From: JBBPYA01 sp038200385
Lineage (GTDB): Bacteria > Actinomycetota > Actinomycetes > Mycobacteriales > Geodermatophilaceae
Reading direction: 5' to 3'
NCBI GenBank assembly: GCA_038200385.1
Contig: JBBPYA010000196.1
Span: 1-24,468 of the forward strand
DNA: 24,468 bases
Shown here in pieces: positions 1 through 7,120 of this stretch (position 1 is its first letter; each line of letters begins with the position of its first letter). The notes beneath the pieces were generated by a model. It was given only the letters and a program-made list of their open reading frames with translations, was not told where the DNA came from and ran no database searches. Position numbers and translations under genes: made by a program.

Positions 1-1
1 C

Positions 2-580
2 TACACCGCCATCGTGGCCGACAACGGCAGCACCGACGGCTCCGACCGGATCGCCCGGGACCTCGGGGCGGTTGTCGTGAGCGTCCCGCAACGCGGTTTC
101 GGTGCCGCGGCGCACGCCGGGCTGATGGCGGCCACCCAACCGGTGGTCTGCTTCATGGACGCCGACGCCTCCATGGATCCCCGCCAGTTGCCCCGGGTCG
201 CCGACCCGGTCACGGCCGGGACGGCCGACCTGGTCCTGGGTCGCCGCCGGCCGATCGGCCGGGCCGCCTGGCCCCTGCACGCGCGCGCGGCCAATGCCGT
301 ACTCAGCCACCGGCTGCGGCGCCGGACCGGGTTGTCGCTGCGCGACCTCGGGCCGATGCGCGCGGTACGCCGGGAGGCCCTGATCGGGCTGGCGCTGACC
401 GACCGGCGCTTCGGGTATCCGCTGGAGATGGTCACCGCAGCCGCCGACGCCGGTTGGCGCGTCACCGAGACCGACGTGGACTACCTCCCCCGGGCGGCCG
501 GGAGCAAGTCGAAGGTGACCGGCACGGTCAGCGGCACGGTGCGGACCGTGCGCGACATGTCCCGAGTGCTGGCCAGGTGA
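2..580 (+). CDS. Glycosyltransferase family 2, 5'-truncated by window
   Basis: Inverting-type GT2 (GT-A fold) glycosyltransferase, expected to move a sugar from an NDP- or polyprenyl-linked donor; the acceptor is unknown. The gene is already open at the window edge and 192 residues are visible. The nucleotide-binding motif DNGSTDGS lies at visible residues 7-14 and the metal-binding DADAS (DxD-like) at 53-57. A GRRRP segment follows, as in dolichol-phosphate-mannose-synthase-like members. Probably about 30-50 N-terminal residues are missing. The TGA stop overlaps the next gene's GTG in a GTGA, so it heads or continues a plus-strand operon with the DUF2064 and methyltransferase genes. The family call is firm; the substrate is not predictable. 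Confidence 0.88.
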   Translation, partial: YTAIVADNGSTDGSDRIARDLGAVVVSVPQRGFGAAAHAGLMAATQPVVCFMDADASMDPRQLPRVADPVTAGTADLVLGRRRPIGRAAWPLHARAANAVLSHRLRRRTGLSLRDLGPMRAVRREALIGLALTDRRFGYPLEMVTAAADAGWRVTETDVDYLPRAAGSKSKVTGTVSGTVRTVRDMSRVLAR

Positions 581-1251
581 GACCCGTTCTCGACGCGCAA
601 ATCGTGGTGATCGCGAAAGCGCCCCGCCCCGGCCTGGCCAAGACCCGACTGAGCCCACCGTGCACCCCGGAGCAGGCTGCCGCGCTGGCGGCCGCGGCGC
701 TGACCGACACCCTGGCGGCGGTACGAAGCACCCCGGTCCGACGTCGGGTCCTCGCCTTTGACGATCCGGGCGCCCGGGACGGCAGGCCCGCGCCCGTCGA
801 GCTCGACCTCGGCGGGTTCGCGGTGATCCCGCAACGCGGTGCCGGGCTGGGCCCGCGGCTGGCCCACGCCTTCGCCGACGCGGCGGCCGGACTGCCCACG
901 CTGTTGATCGGGATGGACACCCCCCAGGTCAGCGCGGACCTGCTCGGGTCGTGCCTCACCCTGCTCGGCACCACCGACGCCGTGCTCGGCCGGGCGACCG
1001 ACGGCGGCTGGTGGGCGCTGGGCGTGCAGGATGTCCAGAATGCCGACGTCCTGGCCCACGTAGCCATGTCACGACCCGACACCGCCCGGCTCACGGAGCA
1101 GGCCCTGCTCGAACGGGGTATCCGGTTGGCCGCCCTGCCCGAGCTGGCAGATGTGGACACCTTCGACGATGCCGTGGCGGTAGCCGCGGCCGCGCCGGGT
1201 TCCCAATTTGCCCTCCAGTTGGCTGCGGTGACCGGTTTGATCGCCTCATGA
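577..1251 (+). CDS. DUF2064 / TIGR04282-family GT-A fold protein
   Basis: Protein of 224 residues with the nucleotidyl/glycosyl-transferase A fold of the DUF2064 family, distantly related to CofC-type guanylyltransferases. Visible signatures are the N-terminal KAPRPGLAKTRLSP loop (nucleotide binding, about residues 13-26), the central LIGMDTPQV (the SDxP-like motif) and DGGWWALGV. The family often sits beside GT2 and methyltransferase genes, as here. The exact reaction is unproven for most members, although some are annotated in arsenosugar biosynthesis. The GTG at 577 is chosen because it forms a 4-bp GTGA overlap with the upstream stop and begins just before the conserved IVVIAKAP strand. 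The open frame extends further upstream, but that part overlaps the GT2 gene and is not conserved-looking. Confidence 0.85.
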   Translation: MRPVLDAQIVVIAKAPRPGLAKTRLSPPCTPEQAAALAAAALTDTLAAVRSTPVRRRVLAFDDPGARDGRPAPVELDLGGFAVIPQRGAGLGPRLAHAFADAAAGLPTLLIGMDTPQVSADLLGSCLTLLGTTDAVLGRATDGGWWALGVQDVQNADVLAHVAMSRPDTARLTEQALLERGIRLAALPELADVDTFDDAVAVAAAAPGSQFALQLAAVTGLIAS

Positions 1252-1928
1252 GCACGACCGAGCGGGCGGTGGACGAGACCACCGCGTTGGAGCTGTACGC
1301 CGAGGGCCTGGCCGAGACGACCCAGCCGGCCGCGATCGGCGACGCGCCGTGGTTCCTGCGCTACGACGACGGCGACATCATCCCGTTGGAGCTCAGCCGG
1401 TGGTGCTCGGATGCCGTGGCCGGCGACGAGGGGCTCGTCCGCCGCTGCACCGGTCCCACGTTGGACGTCGGCTGCGGGCCGGGTCGGCTGGCGGCCGCGG
1501 TGGGTCGGCGTGGCCTGCCGGTGCTCGGCCTGGACATCTCCCCGGCCGCCATCACGATGGCCCGCAACCGGGGCGCGCTGGTCGTGCAGCGCTCGGTGTT
1601 CGACGAGCTGCCGGGCGAGGGTTCGTGGCAGCACGTCCTGCTCGCCGACGGAAACGTCGGGATCGGCGGTGACCCGGCCCGGCTGCTCAGCCGCTGCCTG
1701 GCGCTGCTCCAGGACGAGGGCACCGTGCTGGTCGAGGTGGACGGGCCGGGGACGCCCACCAAGCGGTGCGAGGTTCGGATCGAGTCCCTCAGCGGGCGGA
1801 TCAGCGGCAGCTTCCCGTGGGCGCACGTCGGGGTGGACGACGTGGACCTGGTGGCCGCGTCCGCGGGCCTGCAGATGATCGAGCGGTGGTCGGAGAACGG
1901 TCGATGGTTCGTGACCCTCAGCAGGTAG
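1248..1928 (+). CDS. Class I SAM-dependent methyltransferase
   Basis: Protein of 226 residues with a Rossmann methyltransferase core. Motif I is LDVGCGPGR at residues 72-80, followed by the acidic end of strand 2 in GLDIS. LLADGNVGIGGDPARLLSR fits the post-I and motif IV region. The substrate is unknown; methylation of a lipid, sugar or small metabolite are all possible. ATG at 1248 overlaps the previous stop in an ATGA, a sign of translational coupling. The 3' end overlaps the start of the molybdopterin oxidoreductase gene by 25 bp. The arrangement GT2, DUF2064, methyltransferase suggests a joint role in modifying one metabolite or envelope component. That is inference from context only. Confidence 0.85.
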   Translation: MSTTERAVDETTALELYAEGLAETTQPAAIGDAPWFLRYDDGDIIPLELSRWCSDAVAGDEGLVRRCTGPTLDVGCGPGRLAAAVGRRGLPVLGLDISPAAITMARNRGALVVQRSVFDELPGEGSWQHVLLADGNVGIGGDPARLLSRCLALLQDEGTVLVEVDGPGTPTKRCEVRIESLSGRISGSFPWAHVGVDDVDLVAASAGLQMIERWSENGRWFVTLSR

Positions 1929-3289
1929 ACCGACCCGAGCAACAAGACCGACCGGACCCGGCTCCGGCCCGGACGCCGGGGGCGGCCGGGCTGCTGCATC
2001 GTTCGCTGCCGGTGCCGCCGGACGCGCTGCGCCGTGGGCCGCTGCGCGAGGAGGCCTGGCAGAGCCCGCTGCGCTCCGAGCGCACCGCTGCCCTGCTCGG
2101 AATCTGGCTGGGGATCGCGTTCGCGATCTGCTTCGTGACGGGGTTGATGAGCCACCTGGAGCAGAATCCCCCCACCTGGCTGCAGTGGCCGTCGCGTCCG
2201 GTGAACCTCTACCGGGTGACGCAGGGACTGCACGTCATCACCGGCTTCGCCTCGATCCCGCTGCTGCTGGCCAAGCTCTGGACGGTCTACCGGACGCTGT
2301 TCGAGTGGCCCCCCGTGCGCAGCATCGCGCATGCGCTGAGCCGGCTCTCGCTGCTCGTCCTGGTCGGCGCCGCGGTGTTCCAGCTGGTCACCGGTGTGCT
2401 CAACGTGGCGCGGTGGTACGCGGTGATGCCGTTCTTCTTCACCGTCACGCACTACTGGACCGGCTGGATCGTCATCGGCGCGATCCTCGTGCACGTCGGC
2501 AGCAAGCTCGCGGTGATCAGGCTGGGCCTGTCCCCCGAGGGAGCCGGCGTGCCGGTGGAGGCCACGCTGTACGACGCCGCGCCCGCCGACACCGACCCAG
2601 ACACCGACCCCGACTCCGACGACGAACCGGTCGCTGAGCACCCGGAGGCACCCGGGTTGGAACACGTGCCACCGGCCGAACGCGCCAGGTTCGCCGGCAC
2701 GCTGTCCCGGCGCGGATTCCTCACCGCGGTGGCTGCGACGTCCGGTGTCGTGGCCCTGACCACGGCCGGCCAGACGGTGCCAGGGCTGTCCGGCATCAGC
2801 GTGTTCGCCCAACGCGATCCCGACCTGGGCCCGCAGGGCCTTCCGGTGAACAAGAGCGCGGCCGGGGCCGGCGTCGAGCAGACCGCGACCGACCCGACGT
2901 TCAACCTGATGCTGGACGGACCCAGGCCGGCCCGGCTGTCCCTCGCCGTGCTGGGCAGCCTGCCCCAGCACACGGTGTCGCTGCCGATCACGTGCGTGGA
3001 GGGCTGGAGCGCCTCCGCCGAGTGGACCGGCATCCGGCTGTCGGACCTGCTGGACATGATGGGGCTGCCCCAGGACGCCAGCGTGTCGATGGAGTCGCTC
3101 CAGGGAGGCGGGTTGTACCGGTCCTCGGTCGTCGATCCGCCGCACGCACGGGACCCGCTGACCCTGCTGGCGATGAAGCTCAACGGCGAACCGCTGCCCC
3201 TGGATCACGGCTTCCCGCTGCGCCTGATCGCGCCGAACCGGCCGGGCGTCATGCAGACGAAGTGGGTGGGGACGGTGCGGGCCCTGTGA
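1904..3289 (+). CDS. Membrane cytochrome b561-like / sulfite-oxidase-type molybdopterin oxidoreductase fusion
   Basis: Protein of 461 residues with two parts. Residues 61-205 hold four hydrophobic segments (about 61-81, 106-127, 146-167, 176-205) with histidines 84, 110, 183 and 197 as candidate haem ligands. An acidic linker (DTDPDTDPDSDDE, from about 229) leads to a twin-arginine motif SRRGFL (R269, R270), a fifth hydrophobic stretch (273-289), and a sulfite-oxidase-type molybdopterin domain. Cys364 in TCVEGWS is the expected Mo ligand. The tail LNGEPLPLDHGFPLRLIAPNRPG is typical of the family. ATG at 1904 is supported by GGAG at 1892-1895 with 8-nt spacing; a later GTG at 2012 is possible. 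Likely topology puts the Mo domain outside the cell via Tat. The electron donor or acceptor and substrate are unknown. Confidence 0.87.
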   Translation: MVRDPQQVDRPEQQDRPDPAPARTPGAAGLLHRSLPVPPDALRRGPLREEAWQSPLRSERTAALLGIWLGIAFAICFVTGLMSHLEQNPPTWLQWPSRPVNLYRVTQGLHVITGFASIPLLLAKLWTVYRTLFEWPPVRSIAHALSRLSLLVLVGAAVFQLVTGVLNVARWYAVMPFFFTVTHYWTGWIVIGAILVHVGSKLAVIRLGLSPEGAGVPVEATLYDAAPADTDPDTDPDSDDEPVAEHPEAPGLEHVPPAERARFAGTLSRRGFLTAVAATSGVVALTTAGQTVPGLSGISVFAQRDPDLGPQGLPVNKSAAGAGVEQTATDPTFNLMLDGPRPARLSLAVLGSLPQHTVSLPITCVEGWSASAEWTGIRLSDLLDMMGLPQDASVSMESLQGGGLYRSSVVDPPHARDPLTLLAMKLNGEPLPLDHGFPLRLIAPNRPGVMQTKWVGTVRAL

Positions 3290-3810
3290 GCGCCGCCGAT
3301 CCGGTCGTGAGCCGTACGCTGTCCGGGGAGCCCGCACCGATGCTGTCGCCGTACCGGTGGGCGTGGTACCTGCCGGGCGTGCTCGCCGTCGCCTGGGGTG
3401 GCTACGGGCTGCTGACGGCGGCAATGGGTCCGATGCCGCTGTCCTGGGCGGTGTTCTTCGCGATCGGGATCATCGGGCACGACCTGTTGCTGGCGCCGAT
3501 CACGATCGGCGTGGGCTTCCTGCTGGGCCGGCTGCTGCCCCCGACCCTGCGGGCGCCGGCGCAGGTCGCGTTGATCGGAACCGGTGTCGTGCTGCTGGCG
3601 AGCTTCGCCTACGTGCAGGGACGGGGCGTCAGCTCCGACGTGCCCTCGGCGGTGCCCTTCGACTACGCGGCCCGGATGGGCGCGCTGCTGGCCGTGCTCT
3701 GGGTGGCGGCGGCCGGGTGGGCCATCGTCCGGGTCGTCAGGAGCCGCCGTCCGGGCCCGACGCGGACGTCGACCCTGGCCGATCAGCCGGCCGACGAGCC
3801 CGCCGGATAG
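3286..3810 (+). CDS. Small integral membrane protein, function unknown
   Basis: Protein of 174 residues that I do not recognise as a named family. Four hydrophobic segments are visible: YLPGVLAVAWGGYGLLTAAM, the stretch AVFFAIGIIGHDLLLAPITIGVGFL, VALIGTGVVLLASFAYV, and LLAVLWVAAAGWAIV. A basic and polar tail follows. The GTG at 3286 overlaps the stop of the molybdopterin oxidoreductase (GTGA), so the two are probably coupled and this could be a membrane partner of that enzyme. An ATG at 3340 (MLSPYRW) is an alternative start. The 3' end overlaps the convergent SRPBCC gene by 28 bp. Confidence 0.72.
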   Translation: MSAADPVVSRTLSGEPAPMLSPYRWAWYLPGVLAVAWGGYGLLTAAMGPMPLSWAVFFAIGIIGHDLLLAPITIGVGFLLGRLLPPTLRAPAQVALIGTGVVLLASFAYVQGRGVSSDVPSAVPFDYAARMGALLAVLWVAAAGWAIVRVVRSRRPGPTRTSTLADQPADEPAG

Positions 3811-4253
3811 TCGCGGGCCCACCGCGCGAACCGCGCCAGCGAGCGGCGCACGCCCCATCGCGCGGCCGGCTCGACCAGCGGCCAGCCGGCCCGGCCGAGC
3901 GCTCCGAGCGGCAGGTCGAGGTCCTCGGACCAGATCACCGTCGAACCGGTGCCCCGTTCCTGCACCGCGAACGTCCCGGTCCCCCGGATCAGCCGGCCGT
4001 GGTGCAGGACGTCGCACTGCCGCGGCGGATCCCAGCTGGTGACCTGCATCCGGTCCAGGAAACCCAGTCCCCGTCCGGCGCGCCCGATCCCGGTGAACGC
4101 CTCGAGCTCGGCACCCACCTCGTGCCCGGCGCCGTGGACCGACCACACCGTGGTCCCGAGCATCCACTCACCCTGCCGGCCCCAGTCCGTCAGCGCGGCC
4201 CAGGCCGTGGCGGCGGGCGCCTCGACGTCCATCCGCACCGTCAGCTCAGCCAT
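3783..4253 (-). CDS. SRPBCC (START-like) family protein
   Basis: Protein of 156 residues with the polyketide-cyclase / START-like helix-grip fold. The N-terminal strand is LTVRMDVEAPAATAWAALTDW and is followed by the GRQGEWM turn. The later strands TGTFAVQERGTGSTVIWSEDLDL and a long C-terminal helix fit the family. It should bind a hydrophobic ligand in a cavity; the ligand is unknown. ATG at 4253 is preferred because GGGGAG lies about 5 nt upstream; the GTG at 4259 abuts that same sequence and has no spacing. The start overlaps the end of the DivIVA-like gene by 8 bp, making this the last gene of a minus-strand operon. Confidence 0.8.
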   Translation of the reverse strand: MAELTVRMDVEAPAATAWAALTDWGRQGEWMLGTTVWSVHGAGHEVGAELEAFTGIGRAGRGLGFLDRMQVTSWDPPRQCDVLHHGRLIRGTGTFAVQERGTGSTVIWSEDLDLPLGALGRAGWPLVEPAARWGVRRSLARFARWARDYPAGSSAG

Positions 4254-4584
4254 CCGCACTCCCCTCGGTGGGCAGCGTCACAATCGACGGCTGCGCCGTA
4301 CGCCAGGCCTCGGCCAGCTGCCGGTCCCGGTCCTCCAGTGCCAGGGCGAGTTGCTCGAGCACCCAGTCCACCTCGCCCATCCGGTATCCCCGCGCCGCCA
4401 CGGACAACCGCAGGCCCCGGACGTCGATGCCTAGGATCGCCCGCTCGTCGGGGAGCTCGACCGGGGTGGAGTCCGGGGGCGCCGGCGCCATCTCCTCGCC
4501 CCGGCCGAACAGGAATGACGCGGCGAGGAACAACACGCCGGCGACGATCACCAGGCCGACGAAGAAGAGCAGAAAGGCGCTCAC
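4246..4584 (-). CDS. DivIVA-domain membrane-anchored protein
   Basis: Protein of 112 residues with one N-terminal transmembrane helix (about residues 4-26) followed by a charged proline-rich spacer. It then has a single DivIVA-type segment with GIDVRGLRLSVAARGYRM followed by EVDWVLEQLALALEDRD. This F/LxxxxRGY-x-x-EVD pattern is the short DivIVA domain of actinobacterial proteins comparable to mycobacterial Rv1209. Such proteins are thought to localise to curved or polar membrane and may link to envelope growth; nothing here shows a partner. The GTG start at 4584 lies 12 bp after the stop of the smaller LOG gene, so the two are probably co-transcribed. The ribosome-binding site is weak. Confidence 0.82.
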   Translation of the reverse strand: MSAFLLFFVGLVIVAGVLFLAASFLFGRGEEMAPAPPDSTPVELPDERAILGIDVRGLRLSVAARGYRMGEVDWVLEQLALALEDRDRQLAEAWRTAQPSIVTLPTEGSADG

Positions 4585-4596
4585 ACCCCGATGGTG

Positions 4597-5133
4597 TCAT
4601 GCCTCGAGCGCGGTGAAGGCGGCCGTCAGCTCCCGGGCGACGGTGACCGCACGCAGCGCCGACGCGCGCATAAAACCCTGCCTGCCGAGATCGGCCAGGA
4701 CCGCCCAGAGCCCGTCGAAGACCCCGTCCGGGTCGAGCAGCACGACCGGCTTGGCGTGCATCAGCAGGCACCGGGTGGTCCAGACCTCGAACATCTCCTC
4801 CAGCGTCCCCAGCCCACCGGGCAGCACGAGGAACGCATCCGCGCGCAGGTCCATCTCGGCCTTGCGCTGGCGCATGGTCTGAACAACGACGAGTTCGTCG
4901 GCCTCGGTGTCGGCCACCTCGAGGTCGACCAGGTGTTGGGGGATGACACCGGCGGTGTGCGCACCACCGGTGCGGGCGGCGCCGGCCAGCGCGCCCATCA
5001 TGGACACCCGGCCGCCGCCGCTGACCAGGCTGTGTCCGCGCCGCGCGATCTCCCGGCCCACCGCCGCGGCCAGCTCGAGGTGGCTCGGGTCGATCGTGGT
5101 CGAGGACGCACAGAACACGCAGATCGCGCTCAC
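4597..5133 (-). CDS. LOG-family protein (TIGR00730), short form
   Basis: Protein of 178 residues of the LOG / lysine-decarboxylase-like Rossmann family. Visible motifs are SGGGRVSMMG at 38-47, the R90-K91 pair in MRQRKAEM, and PGGLGTLEE at 105-113, the phosphoribohydrolase signature. Characterised members release free cytokinin bases from riboside 5'-monophosphates; in bacteria without cytokinin signalling the true substrate may be another nucleoside monophosphate. GTG at 5133 overlaps the TGA of the tiny upstream frame (GTGA). The longer paralogue sits just upstream at 5243-5986, and the two differ clearly in length and N-terminus, so this is not a recent duplication. Confidence 0.9.
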   Translation of the reverse strand: MSAICVFCASSTTIDPSHLELAAAVGREIARRGHSLVSGGGRVSMMGALAGAARTGGAHTAGVIPQHLVDLEVADTEADELVVVQTMRQRKAEMDLRADAFLVLPGGLGTLEEMFEVWTTRCLLMHAKPVVLLDPDGVFDGLWAVLADLGRQGFMRASALRAVTVARELTAAFTALEA

Positions 5134-5246
5134 GCCGTACGCCGTCCCGCTGCCGGAACGATCTCCACCCGCAGCTCGGTACCGCTGACCTCGATCGGCT
5201 CCCCGTCGGCGTCAAGGTCCATCGGGACGCCGTCCGGCCCGGTCAA
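5130..5246 (-). CDS. Possible 38-codon minigene between two LOG genes
   Basis: A short frame fills the gap between the two LOG genes. TTG at 5246 overlaps the stop of the long LOG gene as TTGA, and its own TGA overlaps the GTG of the short LOG gene as GTGA. An internal ATG at 5222 would give 30 residues beginning MDLDADGEPIEVSG. The product is acidic in the first half, ends with basic residues (AAGRRTA), and has no membrane segment. I do not recognise a family. The double overlap is the main support; chance is possible because GC-rich frames stay open easily. If not translated, the 109-bp gap is simply a spacer. Confidence 0.4.
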   Translation of the reverse strand: MTGPDGVPMDLDADGEPIEVSGTELRVEIVPAAGRRTA

Positions 5247-5986
5247 CCGGCCGCGGCCAGGATGACCTCGACGGCCTGCTCCACGTCGTCGGTCACCGTG
5301 ACCAGGCCGAGGTCGCGCTGGGACACGGTGCCGCGAGCCAGCGCCGCGGCCCGCAACCACTCGACCAGACCGCTCCAGTAGTCGGACCCGAGCAGGATCA
5401 CCGGGAACCGGGTCACCTTCCCGGTCTGCACCAGGGTCAGCGCCTCGAAGAACTCGTCCAGCGTCCCGAATCCGCCGGGCAGGATCACGAAGGCCTGCGC
5501 GTACTTCAGGAACATCGTCTTGCGGGCGAAGAAGTACCGGAAGTTGATCCCGACGTCGACCCAGTCGTTCAGGCTCTGCTCGAAGGGCAGCTCGATGCCC
5601 AGTCCGACCGACAGCCCGCCGGCCTCCTGGGCGCCACGGTTGGCCGCCTCCATCACCCCGGGCCCGCCCCCGGTGATCACGGCGAACCCGGCCTGCGCGA
5701 GCCGCGTCCCCAGCGCGCGGCCCACTTCATAGTCGGCGTGGTCCCGCGGGGTGCGGGCACTGCCGAAGACGCTCACCGCGCGCGGAATCTCGGCCAGCTG
5801 CCCGAAACCCTCGACGAACTCGGACTGGATCCGCAGCACCCGCCACGGATCGGTGTGCACCCAGTCCGTCGGGCCGCGGCTGTCCAGCAGCCGCTGGTCG
5901 GTCGTGCCGCTCGTGACCTGGCCACGGCGCAGCACGACCTGCCCGCGGTGCTTCTCCGCCGGCGCCGAATCCTCTTCCGCTTCCAC
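5243..5986 (-). CDS. LOG-family protein (TIGR00730), long actinobacterial form
   Basis: Protein of 247 residues, comparable to mycobacterial Rv1205-type LOG proteins. The first 70 residues are an extension (RGPTDWVHTDPWRVLRIQSE) seen in the actinobacterial long form. The catalytic core has VSVFGSAR, GGGPGVMEAAN at 106-116, FARKTMF at 153-159 and PGGFGTLDE at 170-178. The expected reaction is hydrolysis of the N-glycosidic bond of a nucleoside 5'-monophosphate, giving a free base and ribose 5-phosphate. It lies immediately downstream of dapE in the same direction, with a 45-bp gap. A TAGGTT box ends 7 nt before the GTG start, so it may have its own leaderless promoter besides read-through. Confidence 0.9.
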   Translation of the reverse strand: MEAEEDSAPAEKHRGQVVLRRGQVTSGTTDQRLLDSRGPTDWVHTDPWRVLRIQSEFVEGFGQLAEIPRAVSVFGSARTPRDHADYEVGRALGTRLAQAGFAVITGGGPGVMEAANRGAQEAGGLSVGLGIELPFEQSLNDWVDVGINFRYFFARKTMFLKYAQAFVILPGGFGTLDEFFEALTLVQTGKVTRFPVILLGSDYWSGLVEWLRAAALARGTVSQRDLGLVTVTDDVEQAVEVILAAAG

Positions 5987-5993
5987 GCGGGCG

Positions 5994-5999
5994 AACCTA
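5994..5999 (-). promoter_or_regulatory. Candidate -10 box for the long LOG gene
   Basis: TAGGTT on the minus strand fits the actinobacterial TAnnnT -10 pattern. It ends 7 nt before the GTG at 5986, so transcription would start at or next to the start codon (leaderless). No Shine-Dalgarno sequence is visible there. No convincing -35 element was seen. Confidence 0.4.
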
Positions 6000-6031
6000 T
6001 CCCGGACCGGTGCGGCACCCGGCGCGGGTCG

Positions 6032-7090
6032 TCACCGGAGGTAGCGGTGCAGCACCTGCTCGCAGCTCAGGATGTCGGCGACGCGGACGTGCTCGTCGCG
6101 GGTATGCGCGAGGTTCGGGTCGCCCGGGCCGTAGTTGACGGCGGGAATGTCGAAGGCGGCGAACCGGGACACGTCGGTCCAGCCGAGCTTGGCCACGGGC
6201 CGCAGCCCGACGGCCTGCACGAAGTGCGCCGCCGCTGGTTCGGTGAGGCCGGGCAGCGCTCCCCCGGCGGTGTCGGTGACCTCCACGTCGTACCCGTCCA
6301 GGACCTCGCGGACGTGGTCGACGGCCTGCTCGACGTCCCGGTCCGGGGCGAAGCGGAAGTTGACCGCCACCTCGCACACGTCGGGCACCACGTTGCCCGC
6401 AACGCCCCCGGCGATGCCGACCGCGTTCAGGCCCTCCCGGTAGTGGCAGCCGTCGATCTCGACCTCGCGTGCGTCGTACGCCGCGAGCCGGGCCAGCACG
6501 TCCGCGGCGCGGTGGATCGCGTTGTCCCCCAACCAGGATCGGGCGCTGTGCGCCCTGCTGCCGGTGGTCCGGACGGTGGCCCGCAGCGTTCCCTGGCAGC
6601 CGGCCTCGACCTGTCCGCTCGTCGGCTCCATCAGGATGGCCAGGTCGGCGTACAGCCAGTGCCGCAAGTGGCGCGCGACCCGACCCAGACCGCTGCGGGA
6701 GGACTCCACCTCCTCGTTGTCGTAGAAGATCCAGGTCACGTCGTACGCCGGGTCCTGCAGGGTCGCGGCCAGCCGCAACATCACCGCGTCCCCGGACTTC
6801 ATGTCCGAGGACCCGCAGCCGTACAGCAGGTCGCCGACCCTGGTCGAGGGGTGGTTGTCGGCGATGGGCACCGTGTCGATGTGCCCGGCCAGCAGGACCC
6901 GGCGGTCGCGGCCCAGCGACGTCCGCGCCAGCACCGCGTCGCCATCCCGCTCGACCTCCAGGTGTCCGAGACCGCGCAGCGCGGCCTCGACGGCGTCGGC
7001 GAGCTCCCCTTCGGCGCCGGACACCGACGCGATGTCGACCAGGGCGCCGGTCAGCGATGGGCCGTCCTGGGAGAGGTCGAGGACCGTCAT
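6032..7090 (-). CDS. dapE: Succinyl-diaminopimelate desuccinylase
   Basis: M20-family zinc peptidase of 352 residues that removes succinate from N-succinyl-LL-diaminopimelate, giving LL-DAP for lysine and peptidoglycan. Metal and catalytic residues are visible: H70 and D72 (AGHIDTVP), D96 (GSSDMKSG, bridging), E126-E127 (DNEEVES), E155 (MEPT) and H329 (LAHTRDEH). H181 in SRAHSAR is the dimerisation-domain histidine. Length fits the Gram-positive DapE subgroup. ATG at 7090 is chosen although the frame stays open far upstream over dapD; sequence beyond it is antisense to dapD. The start faces dapD across 36 bp, pairing two enzymes of the same pathway. Confidence 0.95.
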   Translation of the reverse strand: MTVLDLSQDGPSLTGALVDIASVSGAEGELADAVEAALRGLGHLEVERDGDAVLARTSLGRDRRVLLAGHIDTVPIADNHPSTRVGDLLYGCGSSDMKSGDAVMLRLAATLQDPAYDVTWIFYDNEEVESSRSGLGRVARHLRHWLYADLAILMEPTSGQVEAGCQGTLRATVRTTGSRAHSARSWLGDNAIHRAADVLARLAAYDAREVEIDGCHYREGLNAVGIAGGVAGNVVPDVCEVAVNFRFAPDRDVEQAVDHVREVLDGYDVEVTDTAGGALPGLTEPAAAHFVQAVGLRPVAKLGWTDVSRFAAFDIPAVNYGPGDPNLAHTRDEHVRVADILSCEQVLHRYLR

Positions 7091-7098
7091 GGGCAGCG

Positions 7099-7104
7099 AG
7101 CCTA
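7099..7104 (-). promoter_or_regulatory. Candidate -10 box for dapE
   Basis: TAGGCT on the minus strand ends 8 nt before the dapE ATG, matching TAnnnT. No Shine-Dalgarno lies between, so a leaderless mRNA is likely. The -35 region would fall inside the start of dapD. Confidence 0.45.
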
Positions 7105-7114
7105 ACGACGCCGG

Positions 7115-7120
7115 TAGCGT
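7115..7120 (+). promoter_or_regulatory. Candidate -10 box for dapD
   Basis: TAGCGT ends 6 nt before the dapD GTG at 7127 and fits TAnnnT. The 6-nt gap contains no normally spaced ribosome-binding site, so a leaderless transcript is likely. The matching -35 would lie in the first bases upstream of dapE, so the two promoters overlap back to back. Confidence 0.45.

Noticed and set aside
2590..2630. Short repeat encoding DTDPDTDPDSDDE as a tandem DNA repeat
   Set aside because: It is only two to three imperfect six-base units inside a coding linker; best explained as an acidic flexible linker.
528..3424. Long open frames on the minus strand (528-1826 and 1361-3424)
   Set aside because: They lie antisense to well-supported genes, are rich in Arg, Pro, Gly and Gln, have no recognisable motif, and arise because GC-rich codons leave the opposite frames open.
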